Notes under the pieces: generated by a model
Told to the model about the DNA's origin: nothing
Databases searched by the model: none
What the model saw: only the letters and a program-made list of their open reading frames with translations
Shown: positions 7,349 to 14,182 of the stretch, piece after piece
Layout: every line of letters begins with the position of its first letter
Position numbering within the stretch: position 1 is the stretch's first letter
Source: a virus
IMG/VR virus record: IMGVR_UViG_3300027852_000150
Coordinates: 1-26,956 of that record
Length of the DNA: 26,956 bases
Strand: one strand, 5' to 3'
Position numbers and translations under genes: made by a program

Positions 7349-9198
7349 TGATACCACACAGCTACCAAAAAGAAGCCCTGGATGTTATCTATAAAGATTT
7401 AAAGAAAGAGGAGTTTGTTTTACTGTCGGCAATTATGTCATCCGGCAAGACTGCGATAGCATCCTTCCTAATATCCAGGCTAAAAAAAGAAACAAAAATG
7501 GACTTCCTGATATTGGTCAATCAAGAAAAATTGGTTAATCAGTTCTATGAAACATTGGTTGAAATGAGAAATATAGAGGCTGAAGACGTGGGTATCTGTT
7601 GCGCTACCTATAAAAGTTGGGATATTCACAGAAGAATAACTATTGCGTCTAAACAAACTTTTGTGAATTATGTCGATCAATATCCTGGTTGCGGCTTTCT
7701 TTGCCTTGATGAAGTCCACAACGTGCACGAGGATAGTAATTCAGAATATGGGGAAATTATGCGGGTTTTACGAGATAAAAAGCCCAAACATAGAGTCCTT
7801 GGCCTCACAGCCACCCCATTTAACTATAACGGGTACATATATGGAGACCGATGTAAGCCAGGAGTTAAAACTCTTTTTCGTAAAATGCACCATGAGATCA
7901 CTTACAAAGAATTGTTTGACGCAGGGGAGATGGTTCCACTACGAGGTGAGATTTGCACGGAAGATTCATTATGTGGTGAACTGGAAAAAATACCCTTACA
8001 AAACGGGGAATATAACAATAAAGAAGTAACCGAAGTTATGGTAAAGGAAGTACACCTGCAAACCGCTGTTATGGCCGCACAAAAATACTGCACATCGGAA
8101 CATTCCAGCGTGGCGATTCTGACTTGTTCAATTGTACATGCCGAAAAAATGAGATCGGTATTTGAAGAAGCCTTCCCTGGGGAAGTGGCCATTGTCCATT
8201 CAAAGCAAAAAGGGGGAGATAAAGAAGATAACTTCAGGGTCTGGCGAGCAGGGGAGAAACGGTTTATTGTTTCGGTTAATATGCTCATTGAAGGTTTTGA
8301 TCACAAACCATTGTCCTGCATAATTATGACAGCACCGATTAAGTCTCCAACCAGGTATAAGCAACTGTTGGGTAGACCATTAAGAACATTCCCGGGTAAA
8401 AAGGAAGCGTTAATTATAGATATTACCTGCAATACTCAAGAATTTGGGACTGATCTTGATAATATACAGGTCAACATCCCTAAAACAAGGGAACAAAAGA
8501 AAAAAGAGAAATATGAGAAAATATGCCCTGAGTGCGGGACTGAGTGCCATGTGGCTCTATGTGTTTGTGCTTGTGGATATGAGTGGAAGACGGAAACGAT
8601 ACTAAAGGCAATTAAGAAGCTTCCTGAGCTGAAAACGGTATATTTTGAAAGTAAGAGGTCGCAGGAAGAGTCTGATAGCGTTATTGTAGGCGTTGATGCT
8701 GAATGGCATACAGTAAACGGAATGACCACCTGTATCCATGACTCTAAGAGCAGTGGTAAACGCTTGGGTAAAGCAACATTCACATATTCTATGCTTAATC
8801 GTAAAATAGCAATGTATTTTTGTTTTTCTGACTATTATGAAGGATCTGGAGCAATTAACATCGGTGAGGAGAAATGGAAATATTTTTCAGAAGATCCATA
8901 CCCAGAAAATTGCGAAGAGTTCATGGATGACCTAAGGGACTGGATGCACACACCGACAGGAATACTTATTGACGATTCTGGTGAGTACCCCGATATCCTG
9001 GATTTTAAGTTTAAAGATGACCGCAACGATAACGATCTTGTTGAACAGATTGAACGTAATAAAGCTGAAAGGGCAGTCAATGATTTTTTCCCAAATATTT
9101 CTTGGAAACAACCGTCAGCATCAGGACAAGACGATGATAACAAACGTTCCTACTTCACATATAGCGGTACTATAAGTGATGACGATGTTCCTTTTTGA
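7348..9198 (+). CDS. SF2 DNA helicase with zinc ribbon and SSB-like acidic tip
   Basis: This 616-residue superfamily 2 helicase has motif I IMSSGKTA (29-36), motif II DEVH (121-124) and motif III LTATPF (153-158). Motifs V-VI follow as NMLIEGFDHKP and QLLGRPLRTFPG. A four-cysteine zinc ribbon comes next (CPECG...CxCACGY, about residues 395-415). The C-terminal 200 residues are acidic and not assigned to a family. The last residues are SDDDVPF, nearly the DDDIPF tip by which bacterial SSB recruits partners. Translation is coupled to the nuclease through the ATGA overlap. A role in recombination-dependent replication is inferred. The promoter for ThyX begins right after its stop. Confidence 0.9.
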   Translation: MIPHSYQKEALDVIYKDLKKEEFVLLSAIMSSGKTAIASFLISRLKKETKMDFLILVNQEKLVNQFYETLVEMRNIEAEDVGICCATYKSWDIHRRITIASKQTFVNYVDQYPGCGFLCLDEVHNVHEDSNSEYGEIMRVLRDKKPKHRVLGLTATPFNYNGYIYGDRCKPGVKTLFRKMHHEITYKELFDAGEMVPLRGEICTEDSLCGELEKIPLQNGEYNNKEVTEVMVKEVHLQTAVMAAQKYCTSEHSSVAILTCSIVHAEKMRSVFEEAFPGEVAIVHSKQKGGDKEDNFRVWRAGEKRFIVSVNMLIEGFDHKPLSCIIMTAPIKSPTRYKQLLGRPLRTFPGKKEALIIDITCNTQEFGTDLDNIQVNIPKTREQKKKEKYEKICPECGTECHVALCVCACGYEWKTETILKAIKKLPELKTVYFESKRSQEESDSVIVGVDAEWHTVNGMTTCIHDSKSSGKRLGKATFTYSMLNRKIAMYFCFSDYYEGSGAINIGEEKWKYFSEDPYPENCEEFMDDLRDWMHTPTGILIDDSGEYPDILDFKFKDDRNDNDLVEQIERNKAERAVNDFFPNISWKQPSASGQDDDNKRSYFTYSGTISDDDVPF

Positions 9199-9237
9199 AA
9201 AAAAAGCTTGACTTTAATGCTCAATTTATGATAGAGT
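9197..9237 (+). promoter_or_regulatory. Rightward promoter for the thyX operon
   Basis: TTGACT (9208-9213) is followed after 18 bp by TAGAGT (9232-9237), an acceptable -10 box. The 16-mer GAAAAAAAAGCTTGAC is identical to that in the early promoter at 2672-2687. It starts inside the helicase stop codon. Transcription would begin near 9244 and give a short leader before the ThyX ATG at 9271. Confidence 0.65.
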
Positions 9238-9270
9238 GTTTTTACACTAAAAAAAGGGAGACTAATAAAC

Positions 9271-9864
9271 ATGAAAATATTAGAACAAAAAGCAACAATG
9301 ATTCAAGCCACAAATCGTCCACTTGGTCTTGTAGCCAAGGCATATAGGACTTGTTACAGGAGCATAAAGAGACCGGGTTACAACGAAACAGCTTTTGTCA
9401 GGGGACTTATCAAAAAAGGCCATGAAACACCCCTGGAACATGTGTCAGCAACTTTCGAATTGCTGACGGATCGTGGCGTTATGGCAGAAATAACCAGGCA
9501 TAGGACAGGCATTGCCTTTTCAGTCCAGAGCACAAGATATGTCAGGCAAGAAGATGGAGTGGAATTTATCAGACCTGTTGGCATGGGGAAACACGAAGAC
9601 ACTTGGGGAGAAGGAATGACCCATGCTGAGAACATCTACTTAGAATTGCTTGGCGAAGGAGCAAGGCCGGAGCAAGCAAGGAGCGTATTACCCAACTCAA
9701 CAGCCACAAGAATCATTGTTACCGCCAATTTGAGGGAGTGGATGCACATAATGAGACTTAGGAGGCACAAATCAGCCCATCCACAAATGCGGGAATTGAT
9801 GGCTCAAATATACAACGGTCTTATCAAATGGTGTCCATGGGCGTTTGAATGTATGGAGGATTAG
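9271..9864 (+). CDS. thyX: Flavin-dependent thymidylate synthase ThyX
   Basis: This 197-residue enzyme makes dTMP from dUMP using FAD, NADPH and methylenetetrahydrofolate. The ThyX signature region reads RHRTGIAFSVQSTRY at residues 76-90. The upstream HETPLEHVSATFEL segment and the downstream SVLPNSTATRIIVTANLREW and HPQMREL segments are typical of the family. The signature is one residue longer than the usual RHRx7S, since the serine follows eight residues after RHR. GGGAG lies upstream of the ATG. It uses the dUMP made by the dCMP deaminase upstream. Assignment to the family is firm. Confidence 0.93.
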   Translation: MKILEQKATMIQATNRPLGLVAKAYRTCYRSIKRPGYNETAFVRGLIKKGHETPLEHVSATFELLTDRGVMAEITRHRTGIAFSVQSTRYVRQEDGVEFIRPVGMGKHEDTWGEGMTHAENIYLELLGEGARPEQARSVLPNSTATRIIVTANLREWMHIMRLRRHKSAHPQMRELMAQIYNGLIKWCPWAFECMED

Positions 9865-9867
9865 GCT

Positions 9868-10458
9868 ATGTCGTGCTTAGTTTGTGGGGATATAGAGCAT
9901 GAGGTAATTTGTGACTCATGCCTATCACCGGTGGTTATGAAGGAAAAAAAGAATAGCAACGGCAATGTTAACCGCAGGGATAATTTTCTGTATAAGGTTA
10001 AGTGTTCTTGCGGTAATGAACGTGGAGTAAGTTATTCGTCTATAGTCAAACATTTTAGGCGAATCGTTAGGAATGAGCCTATAACTTGCAATAAATGTTG
10101 CCCTCATGGTGTAAAAAAAGGTGAGGGGAAAAAAGGCTTTGAGAAAATAGATGACACACCAATAGAGATAGCTGGGGGATGTGTTATTGCTAATGCTTAT
10201 ACCTTTAAACCAAGACCTGGTGACGACTATTTTTCAGCTATGTCAAGCAGGTGTGGAGAATCAGATTTGACTTGCAGAAAATATGATAAATGTTGTTCCG
10301 CTGCTTCTGAGCGTGGGTGGCTCGGATTTATAAACACAAGTGAAAAAAAGAAAGAGCCGTTACTTAAAGGGGAGCTTGAAAAGATTATATCTTTGGAAAT
10401 AGTTGACAATGAACGTATTTATGATGTTATTGAAGCCATAGTTTTAAGAAAGGAGTGA
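9868..10458 (+). CDS. Cysteine-rich, probably zinc-binding hypothetical protein
   Basis: The 196-residue protein has repeated cysteine pairs. At the N-terminus are CLVCG and CDSC. A second set follows with CSCG and CNKCCPHG, then a third with SRCGES, LTCRKYDKCCS. Each could form a zinc finger or ribbon. The middle is basic (SIVKHFRRIVRNE). The C-terminus is helical and acidic. No family is recognised; DNA or RNA binding is a reasonable guess. GGAGG precedes the ATG, overlapping the end of thyX, and the next small gene starts 3 nt after its stop, so all belong to one operon. Confidence 0.75.
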   Translation: MSCLVCGDIEHEVICDSCLSPVVMKEKKNSNGNVNRRDNFLYKVKCSCGNERGVSYSSIVKHFRRIVRNEPITCNKCCPHGVKKGEGKKGFEKIDDTPIEIAGGCVIANAYTFKPRPGDDYFSAMSSRCGESDLTCRKYDKCCSAASERGWLGFINTSEKKKEPLLKGELEKIISLEIVDNERIYDVIEAIVLRKE

Positions 10459-10461
10459 TTA

Positions 10462-10632
10462 ATGTATCTTTACATATTTGAAGATGGAACAATTAAAAAA
10501 GGCACAACTTTTGAAGACGGTGAGGCGGATGCCTGTGATTTAGGTATCCTGGATGTTATCGATATCAGCGATGGTGAACCCAAACGATATGCTTTTGATA
10601 GCTGGCAGGAAATAGAGACTGCCGATCAATAG
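10462..10632 (+). CDS. Small acidic phage protein, 56 residues
   Basis: AAGGAG lies a few bases before the ATG. The product begins MYLYIFEDGTIKKG and continues with DxxDLGILDVIDISDGEP. I recognise this layout (FEDGxI... GILDVIDI) from many small uncharacterised phage proteins, where it probably folds as a small beta-alpha domain. It has no known function. It lies in the thyX operon between the cysteine-rich gene and the DUF5664 gene. Confidence 0.8.
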   Translation: MYLYIFEDGTIKKGTTFEDGEADACDLGILDVIDISDGEPKRYAFDSWQEIETADQ

Positions 10633-10647
10633 CGAGGAAAAGAAATT

Positions 10648-11055
10648 ATGACAGCACCAAAAAATAATGTAGAAGAAAATAAACCGGACTACTCTGAATT
10701 ACCATTCAGGGTACTGGCTGAAGATACTAGGGCGTATACCTACGGCTCCCAGGTTAAATATTACCGGAACTCATGGAAGGAAGGCTTTAGCACTTCTAAT
10801 CTTATCAGAGCCACCCTTTCCCATGTCATAGCTTATTATGAGTATGGGGAAAAATACGATAAGGAGGCTCTGGAGGCTGGCCATCAAGTCCACCACCTGT
10901 CTATGGCAAGATTCAACCTTGCATGTATCATTGACGGTGAGATCAGAGGTAATGGTCTGGACGATAGGTACGCTCAGGAAAACAAAGAAATACCAACAAC
11001 CAAAAAGAAGAGAAGCTGGAGGGACGTGTGGAAGATAATAAAAGAATTTATATAA
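10648..11055 (+). CDS. DUF5664 family, putative dATP/dGTP pyrophosphohydrolase (MazG-like)
   Basis: The 135-residue protein follows the DUF5664 pattern. YSELPFRVLAEDTRAYTYGS comes first, then YYRNSWKEGFSTSNLIRATLSHVIAYYEYGEKYD, then EAGHQVHHLSMARFNLACI. Related proteins are MazG-like all-alpha hydrolases that convert dATP and dGTP to the monophosphates. Some relatives (MazZ) serve phages that replace adenine with diaminopurine, but no PurZ-like gene is seen here. The C-terminal tail is very basic (KKKRSW) and may bind nucleic acid or a partner. The amidase gene starts 28 nt before its stop. Confidence 0.7.
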   Translation: MTAPKNNVEENKPDYSELPFRVLAEDTRAYTYGSQVKYYRNSWKEGFSTSNLIRATLSHVIAYYEYGEKYDKEALEAGHQVHHLSMARFNLACIIDGEIRGNGLDDRYAQENKEIPTTKKKRSWRDVWKIIKEFI

Positions 11056-11615
11056 GTCCAGGCCACGGAGGTGGATGTGGGGCCAGATTCGGAAAGATAA
11101 ACGAAGATGATATTGTTTTAGGCGTAGCCCAAATAATTAAATATCTTCTCGATAAACAAGGTGGCTATTCAACCATGCTGGCCAGGGAAAAAGATGAGCA
11201 AATACCTCTTCAATCAAGGATTCGTGAAAGCAAAAAATTCAAAGCAGATACATTCCTTGATATTCACGCAAATTCTCACAATGACACGTCCAAGCGGCTC
11301 GATATTTTTGGATTTGAGGCTCATATTCACGATGAAAAGGCAGTTAAAGATGATGCAATGTTTGCTGATAGGCTCTTAGGGGCATATTCTTCTGAGTTTG
11401 CCCTTGACCCATTAATGAGGAATAGAGGGGGTAAAGAGTCTAATTTCTATGTTTTACGTAAATGCCCTGCAAAAGCAAATGTTCTATTCGAGCTTAATTT
11501 TATGACCCATCCGGTGGTGCTTGAGTTTATGAACTCTTCCCTGGGACAATACCGTATGGCAAAAGGTCTTTTTGAGGGGATAAAATCTTACACAAATATT
11601 AAAGAAAAAGCTTGA
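11028..11615 (+). CDS. N-acetylmuramoyl-L-alanine amidase (Amidase_3), endolysin
   Basis: The start is GTG at 11028 with GGAGGG just upstream, inside the end of the previous gene. The 195-residue product is an intact zinc amidase that cleaves the bond between muramic acid and the peptide stem. Visible ligands and catalytic residues are H13 in SPGHGG, E26, H80 in DIHANS and E155 in FELNFMTHP. No signal peptide is present, so release would depend on a holin. It lies in the early block, far from the holin candidate at 15572-15880. The stop TGA is embedded in the -35 box of the next promoter. Confidence 0.88.
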   Translation: MEDNKRIYISPGHGGGCGARFGKINEDDIVLGVAQIIKYLLDKQGGYSTMLAREKDEQIPLQSRIRESKKFKADTFLDIHANSHNDTSKRLDIFGFEAHIHDEKAVKDDAMFADRLLGAYSSEFALDPLMRNRGGKESNFYVLRKCPAKANVLFELNFMTHPVVLEFMNSSLGQYRMAKGLFEGIKSYTNIKEKA

Positions 11616-11640
11616 CATTAACGCAATAATTTGTTATTAT
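11604..11640 (+). promoter_or_regulatory. Strong rightward promoter in front of the nrdD leader
   Basis: TTGACA (11612-11617) and TATTAT (11635-11640) are separated by 17 bp. It shares GAAAAAGCTTGAC with the promoters at 2683 and 9208, although the A-run is shorter. The -35 box contains the amidase stop codon. Transcription would begin near 11647. Confidence 0.8.
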
Positions 11641-11646
11641 GCTTTA

Positions 11647-11877
11647 TTCGTGAGTCAAAAAGATAAAAACTTTTAATGAACGTTCACAAAAACTAAACAA
11701 AAAGAAGGAGTCTTTTTAAAAATGAAATAATAAGAAAACTTGTTATTTGTTATTAATCAGCTTTAAAAAAAAGTAGTCTTTCTAAAAACCAATTAAATTT
11801 GGCCGTAAAGAAAGCACGTTAAATTACAAAAAAAAGCCTGAAACTATAGTCTGGCAGCTATAGCGAAGGCTTTTTTT
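11647..11877 (+). ncRNA. Promoter-to-terminator leader or small RNA upstream of nrdD
   Basis: A strong promoter ends at 11640 and an intrinsic terminator ends at 11877, so a transcript of about 230 nt without a real gene is predicted. It contains a perfect 7-bp hairpin (AAAAAGA at 11699-11705, TCTTTTT at 11711-11717) whose five-base loop is AGGAG, a Shine-Dalgarno sequence. An ATG follows at 11722 but the reading frame is only ATG AAA TAA. The rest is A-rich. It may be a small phage RNA or an attenuating leader for nrdD. No known riboswitch family is recognised. Confidence 0.45.
11828..11877 (+). terminator. Intrinsic terminator between the leader and nrdD
   Basis: AGCCT (11835-11839) pairs with AGGCT (11867-11871). 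Inside lies CTATAG (11844-11849) pairing with CTATAG (11858-11863) around the 8-nt loop TCTGGCAG, separated from the outer stem by small internal loops. The A-run before the stem and the T-run (11871-11877) extend the pairing and make it a classical Rho-independent terminator. It ends one base before the third position of a possible TTG start of nrdD. Confidence 0.75.
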
Positions 11878-11902
11878 GTCTAAACATATAGGGTACGAGA
11901 AA

Positions 11903-13687
11903 ATGATAAAAGAATACATAAACAAAGAGTCCTGGGAAATAAAAGAGAATAGTAATCAAGCTTTCTCGCTCCAGGGAATGAACAATTATATCGGGAATAA
12001 GATAACCAAAGAGTTTTGGTTAAACGAGATTTACACTCAAGGTCTAAAGCAGATGCACGAGGACGGAGTATTCCACATCCACGACCTAGGCTTGTTGGCT
12101 CCTTATTGCGTTGGGTGGGATCTTATGGATCTATTGCGGGAAGGGTTTAAGGGTGTTGAGGGTAAGATTGAAAGCTCCCCGGCAAAACACTTTGGTTCAG
12201 CCCTGGGGCAAATAGTTAACTTTTTATACACAATGCAAGGGGAAGCAGCAGGCGCACAGGCATTATCTAATTTTGACACCTTGCTTGCTCCCTTTATTTT
12301 TTATGACAAATTATCTTTTATTGAAGTCAAGCAAGAGATGCAGCAATTTGTGTTTAATATGAACGTAAGCACCCGTGTCGGGTTTCAGACGGTCTTCAGC
12401 AACCTTACTATGGATATTACCTGCCCTAAAACGCTCAAAGATGTTGGAGTTATTGTCGGTGGTGGCACGATGGGGAATGATGTGTATTCAGACTTCCAGG
12501 ACGAGATGGACATGATAAACAAAGCCTTCGCTCAGGTTATGTGTGAGGGGGATGCTAAAGGAAGGGTTTTTACTTTCCCAATACCCACATACAATATTAC
12601 AAAAGATACAGATTTTGAAAGTGAAGTCCTGGACGATGTGTGGAAAATGGCCGGTAAATACGGAACCCCCTATTTCTGCAATTACATCAACTCAGATCTT
12701 GATCCTGAAGATACAGTATCTATGTGCTGCCGGTTAAGGATAGATACCACACAGATCAAGAGACGAGGTGGTGGGTTGTTCGGGAGCTCACCCTTGGTCG
12801 GGAGTATGGGCGTTGTCACTATTAATTTGCCACAATTAGCACATCGTTGCAAAAAAGATTTACCTTTCCTTCTGAAAAATCTTAATGCAATAATCCACAT
12901 TGCTTGCTTTTCTTTAGAATTAAAAAGAAGAGCGGTGGAAGATTTGACGGAAAAAGGGTTTTACCCATATTCAAAGTTCTATCTTAGGTCAGTGAAAAAA
13001 CGCACAGGGAAATATTGGAGCAACCATTTCTCCACTATAGGGGTTATAGGCATGAATGAGGCTTGCCAAAATTTCTTTGGAGATACTAAGAAGGACATAA
13101 CCAGCAAGGAAGGTGTTGATTTTGCGTATGCTGTTATGGACAATGTTAAAGACAGGATAGAATTATTACAGGAAGAGACTGGGACAATAATTAACCTTGA
13201 AGCAACACCGGCAGAGGGAACAACTGCTAAGCTGGCGAAGAAAGACCTTGGTAACTTCCATGAAATAATCACGGCAGGCACTAAAAACAATCCGTATTAT
13301 ACAAATTCAACTCAATTACCAGTAGAATACACTGATGATGTTGGGAAAGCTATAGCTCACCAAGAGCCATTTCAGCAAAGATATACAGGTGGTACTGTTT
13401 TTCATACATACCTTGGCTCTTGTGAATCGCAACCCACTATCGTCAAGAGATTCGTGCAGACAGTCTTTCAAGAGACTAAGATGCCTTATTTATCTATATC
13501 GCCAACGTTTAGCATTTGCCCAAAGCATGGTTACATAGTAGGAGAAAAAAGTTCTTGCCCAACGTGTGGTGCTGGAACAGAAGTGTACTCCAAAGTAGTT
13601 GGATATGTAAGGCCACTCAAACAATGGAATGACAGCAAGAAAGTTGAGTTTTGCAAAAGGATGGAGTTTAACAGTTTAGAGATATAG
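11903..13687 (+). CDS. nrdD: Anaerobic ribonucleoside-triphosphate reductase NrdD, without ATP cone
   Basis: This class III glycyl-radical enzyme reduces ribonucleotides to deoxyribonucleotides without oxygen. The matches run the full length: KENSNQAFSLQGMNNYI, the FHIHDLGLLAPYCVGW segment with its active-site cysteine, SMCCRLRID with the second cysteine, and EATPAEGTTAKLAKKDLG. The C-terminal zinc part is CPKHGY...CPTCG, and the glycyl radical segment is VVGYVRPLKQW. I use the ATG at 11903 (594 residues). A TTG at 11876 gives 603 residues but lies in the terminator T-run, though GAAGG precedes it. The about 90-residue ATP-cone regulatory domain is absent, as in T4 NrdD. The activase NrdG is not in the window and may come from the host. 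Confidence 0.92.
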   Translation: MIKEYINKESWEIKENSNQAFSLQGMNNYIGNKITKEFWLNEIYTQGLKQMHEDGVFHIHDLGLLAPYCVGWDLMDLLREGFKGVEGKIESSPAKHFGSALGQIVNFLYTMQGEAAGAQALSNFDTLLAPFIFYDKLSFIEVKQEMQQFVFNMNVSTRVGFQTVFSNLTMDITCPKTLKDVGVIVGGGTMGNDVYSDFQDEMDMINKAFAQVMCEGDAKGRVFTFPIPTYNITKDTDFESEVLDDVWKMAGKYGTPYFCNYINSDLDPEDTVSMCCRLRIDTTQIKRRGGGLFGSSPLVGSMGVVTINLPQLAHRCKKDLPFLLKNLNAIIHIACFSLELKRRAVEDLTEKGFYPYSKFYLRSVKKRTGKYWSNHFSTIGVIGMNEACQNFFGDTKKDITSKEGVDFAYAVMDNVKDRIELLQEETGTIINLEATPAEGTTAKLAKKDLGNFHEIITAGTKNNPYYTNSTQLPVEYTDDVGKAIAHQEPFQQRYTGGTVFHTYLGSCESQPTIVKRFVQTVFQETKMPYLSISPTFSICPKHGYIVGEKSSCPTCGAGTEVYSKVVGYVRPLKQWNDSKKVEFCKRMEFNSLEI

Positions 13688-13711
13688 CCCATAGACACAA
13701 GGGGAAACCTT

Positions 13712-13858
13712 ATGAATGTTTTAAGTCTGTTTGACGGCATGGGTTGTGGGCAAGGTGATGAGTATCAGCGGTATAAATTAACAGAAGTAAAGGGGAGAAA
13801 TAAAATGGAAGAACACGTAGCGAGAAAAATAAATGTGGCTGGACCCGGATCTTGCTAA
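13712..13858 (+). pseudogene. 5' relic of a second cytosine-C5 methyltransferase gene
   Basis: The first 14 codons encode MNVLSLFDGMGCGQ, the SAM-binding motif I of DNMT3-like C5 methyltransferases. They match the start of the intact gene at 14358 at 13 of 14 residues, with 7 of 42 nucleotides different, mostly at synonymous positions. After the Gln codon the sequence no longer resembles a methyltransferase and the frame stops after 48 codons. A GGGG stretch upstream still provides a possible ribosome binding site. The differences point to an older paralogue that lost its body by deletion, not a fresh duplication. Confidence 0.7.
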
Positions 13859-13994
13859 GTCCACTTTCGGACTTTCCGAAATTATAAAAAACTAAAAAGA
13901 TAACCAAACAACGGGTGGACTCCTGCACGGTCTTGCCAGGGGACCTGGAACCCAATGCACCGAACTTCCGCCCGTTCCATTTATAAGTTCGGTG
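13858..13994 (+). ncRNA. Strongly base-paired segment, possible structured RNA
   Basis: Four helices can be drawn: AGTCCAC (13858-13864) with GTGGACT (13915-13921); TTTCGGA (13865-13871) with TCCGAAA (13875-13881); CCAGG (13936-13940) with CCTGG (13944-13948); and a 10-bp perfect inverted repeat CACCGAACTT (13958-13967) with AAGTTCGGTG (13985-13994). In addition AACGGGTGG (13910-13918) can pair with CCGCCCGTT (13968-13976) in the loop of the last hairpin, with one G-U pair. That would form a pseudoknot or an alternative fold competing with the first helix. It lies about 20 bases before the ribosome binding site of the 14024 gene. No known RNA family is recognised. Confidence 0.4.
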
Positions 13995-14023
13995 TGACCT
14001 GGCTTTTACTCACAGAGGTGATT

Positions 14024-14182
14024 ATGTCTTTTGATGAAATTCCTGAAAATGAACGAGAAGGTTATCCTTGTGAATGTGGTGGAAGCATTACATTACACAA
14101 TAAAATGTGGAAATGTGATTCGTGTATATTTGAGAAAACAGATTCAAAAGAGAAAGATAAGGAGGATAAAAGATGTCAATAA
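14024..14182 (+). CDS. Small zinc-ribbon protein, 52 residues
   Basis: AGAGGTG precedes the ATG. The product starts MSFDEIPENEREGYPCECGG and has a second pair in WKCDSC, giving a CxC...CxxC knuckle that should bind one zinc. The tail is highly charged (KTDSKEKDKEDKRC). Similar small zinc-ribbon proteins are common in phages, without known role. It sits between two gene relics and its stop overlaps the start of the amidase relic, whose ribosome binding site lies inside this gene. Confidence 0.65.
   Translation: MSFDEIPENEREGYPCECGGSITLHNKMWKCDSCIFEKTDSKEKDKEDKRCQ

Noticed and set aside
11828-11877. Kink-turn inside the terminator stem
   Set aside because: The internal loops GAAA and CGA do not fit the tandem G-A plus three-base bulge pattern.
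11876-11902. TTG start of nrdD
   Set aside because: It falls in the T-run of a strong terminator; the ATG at 11903 is preferred. GAAGG upstream of the TTG keeps it possible.
13710-13955. Minus-strand open frame of 81 codons
   Set aside because: It opposes the methyltransferase relic and the base-paired segment, with no start site or domain.
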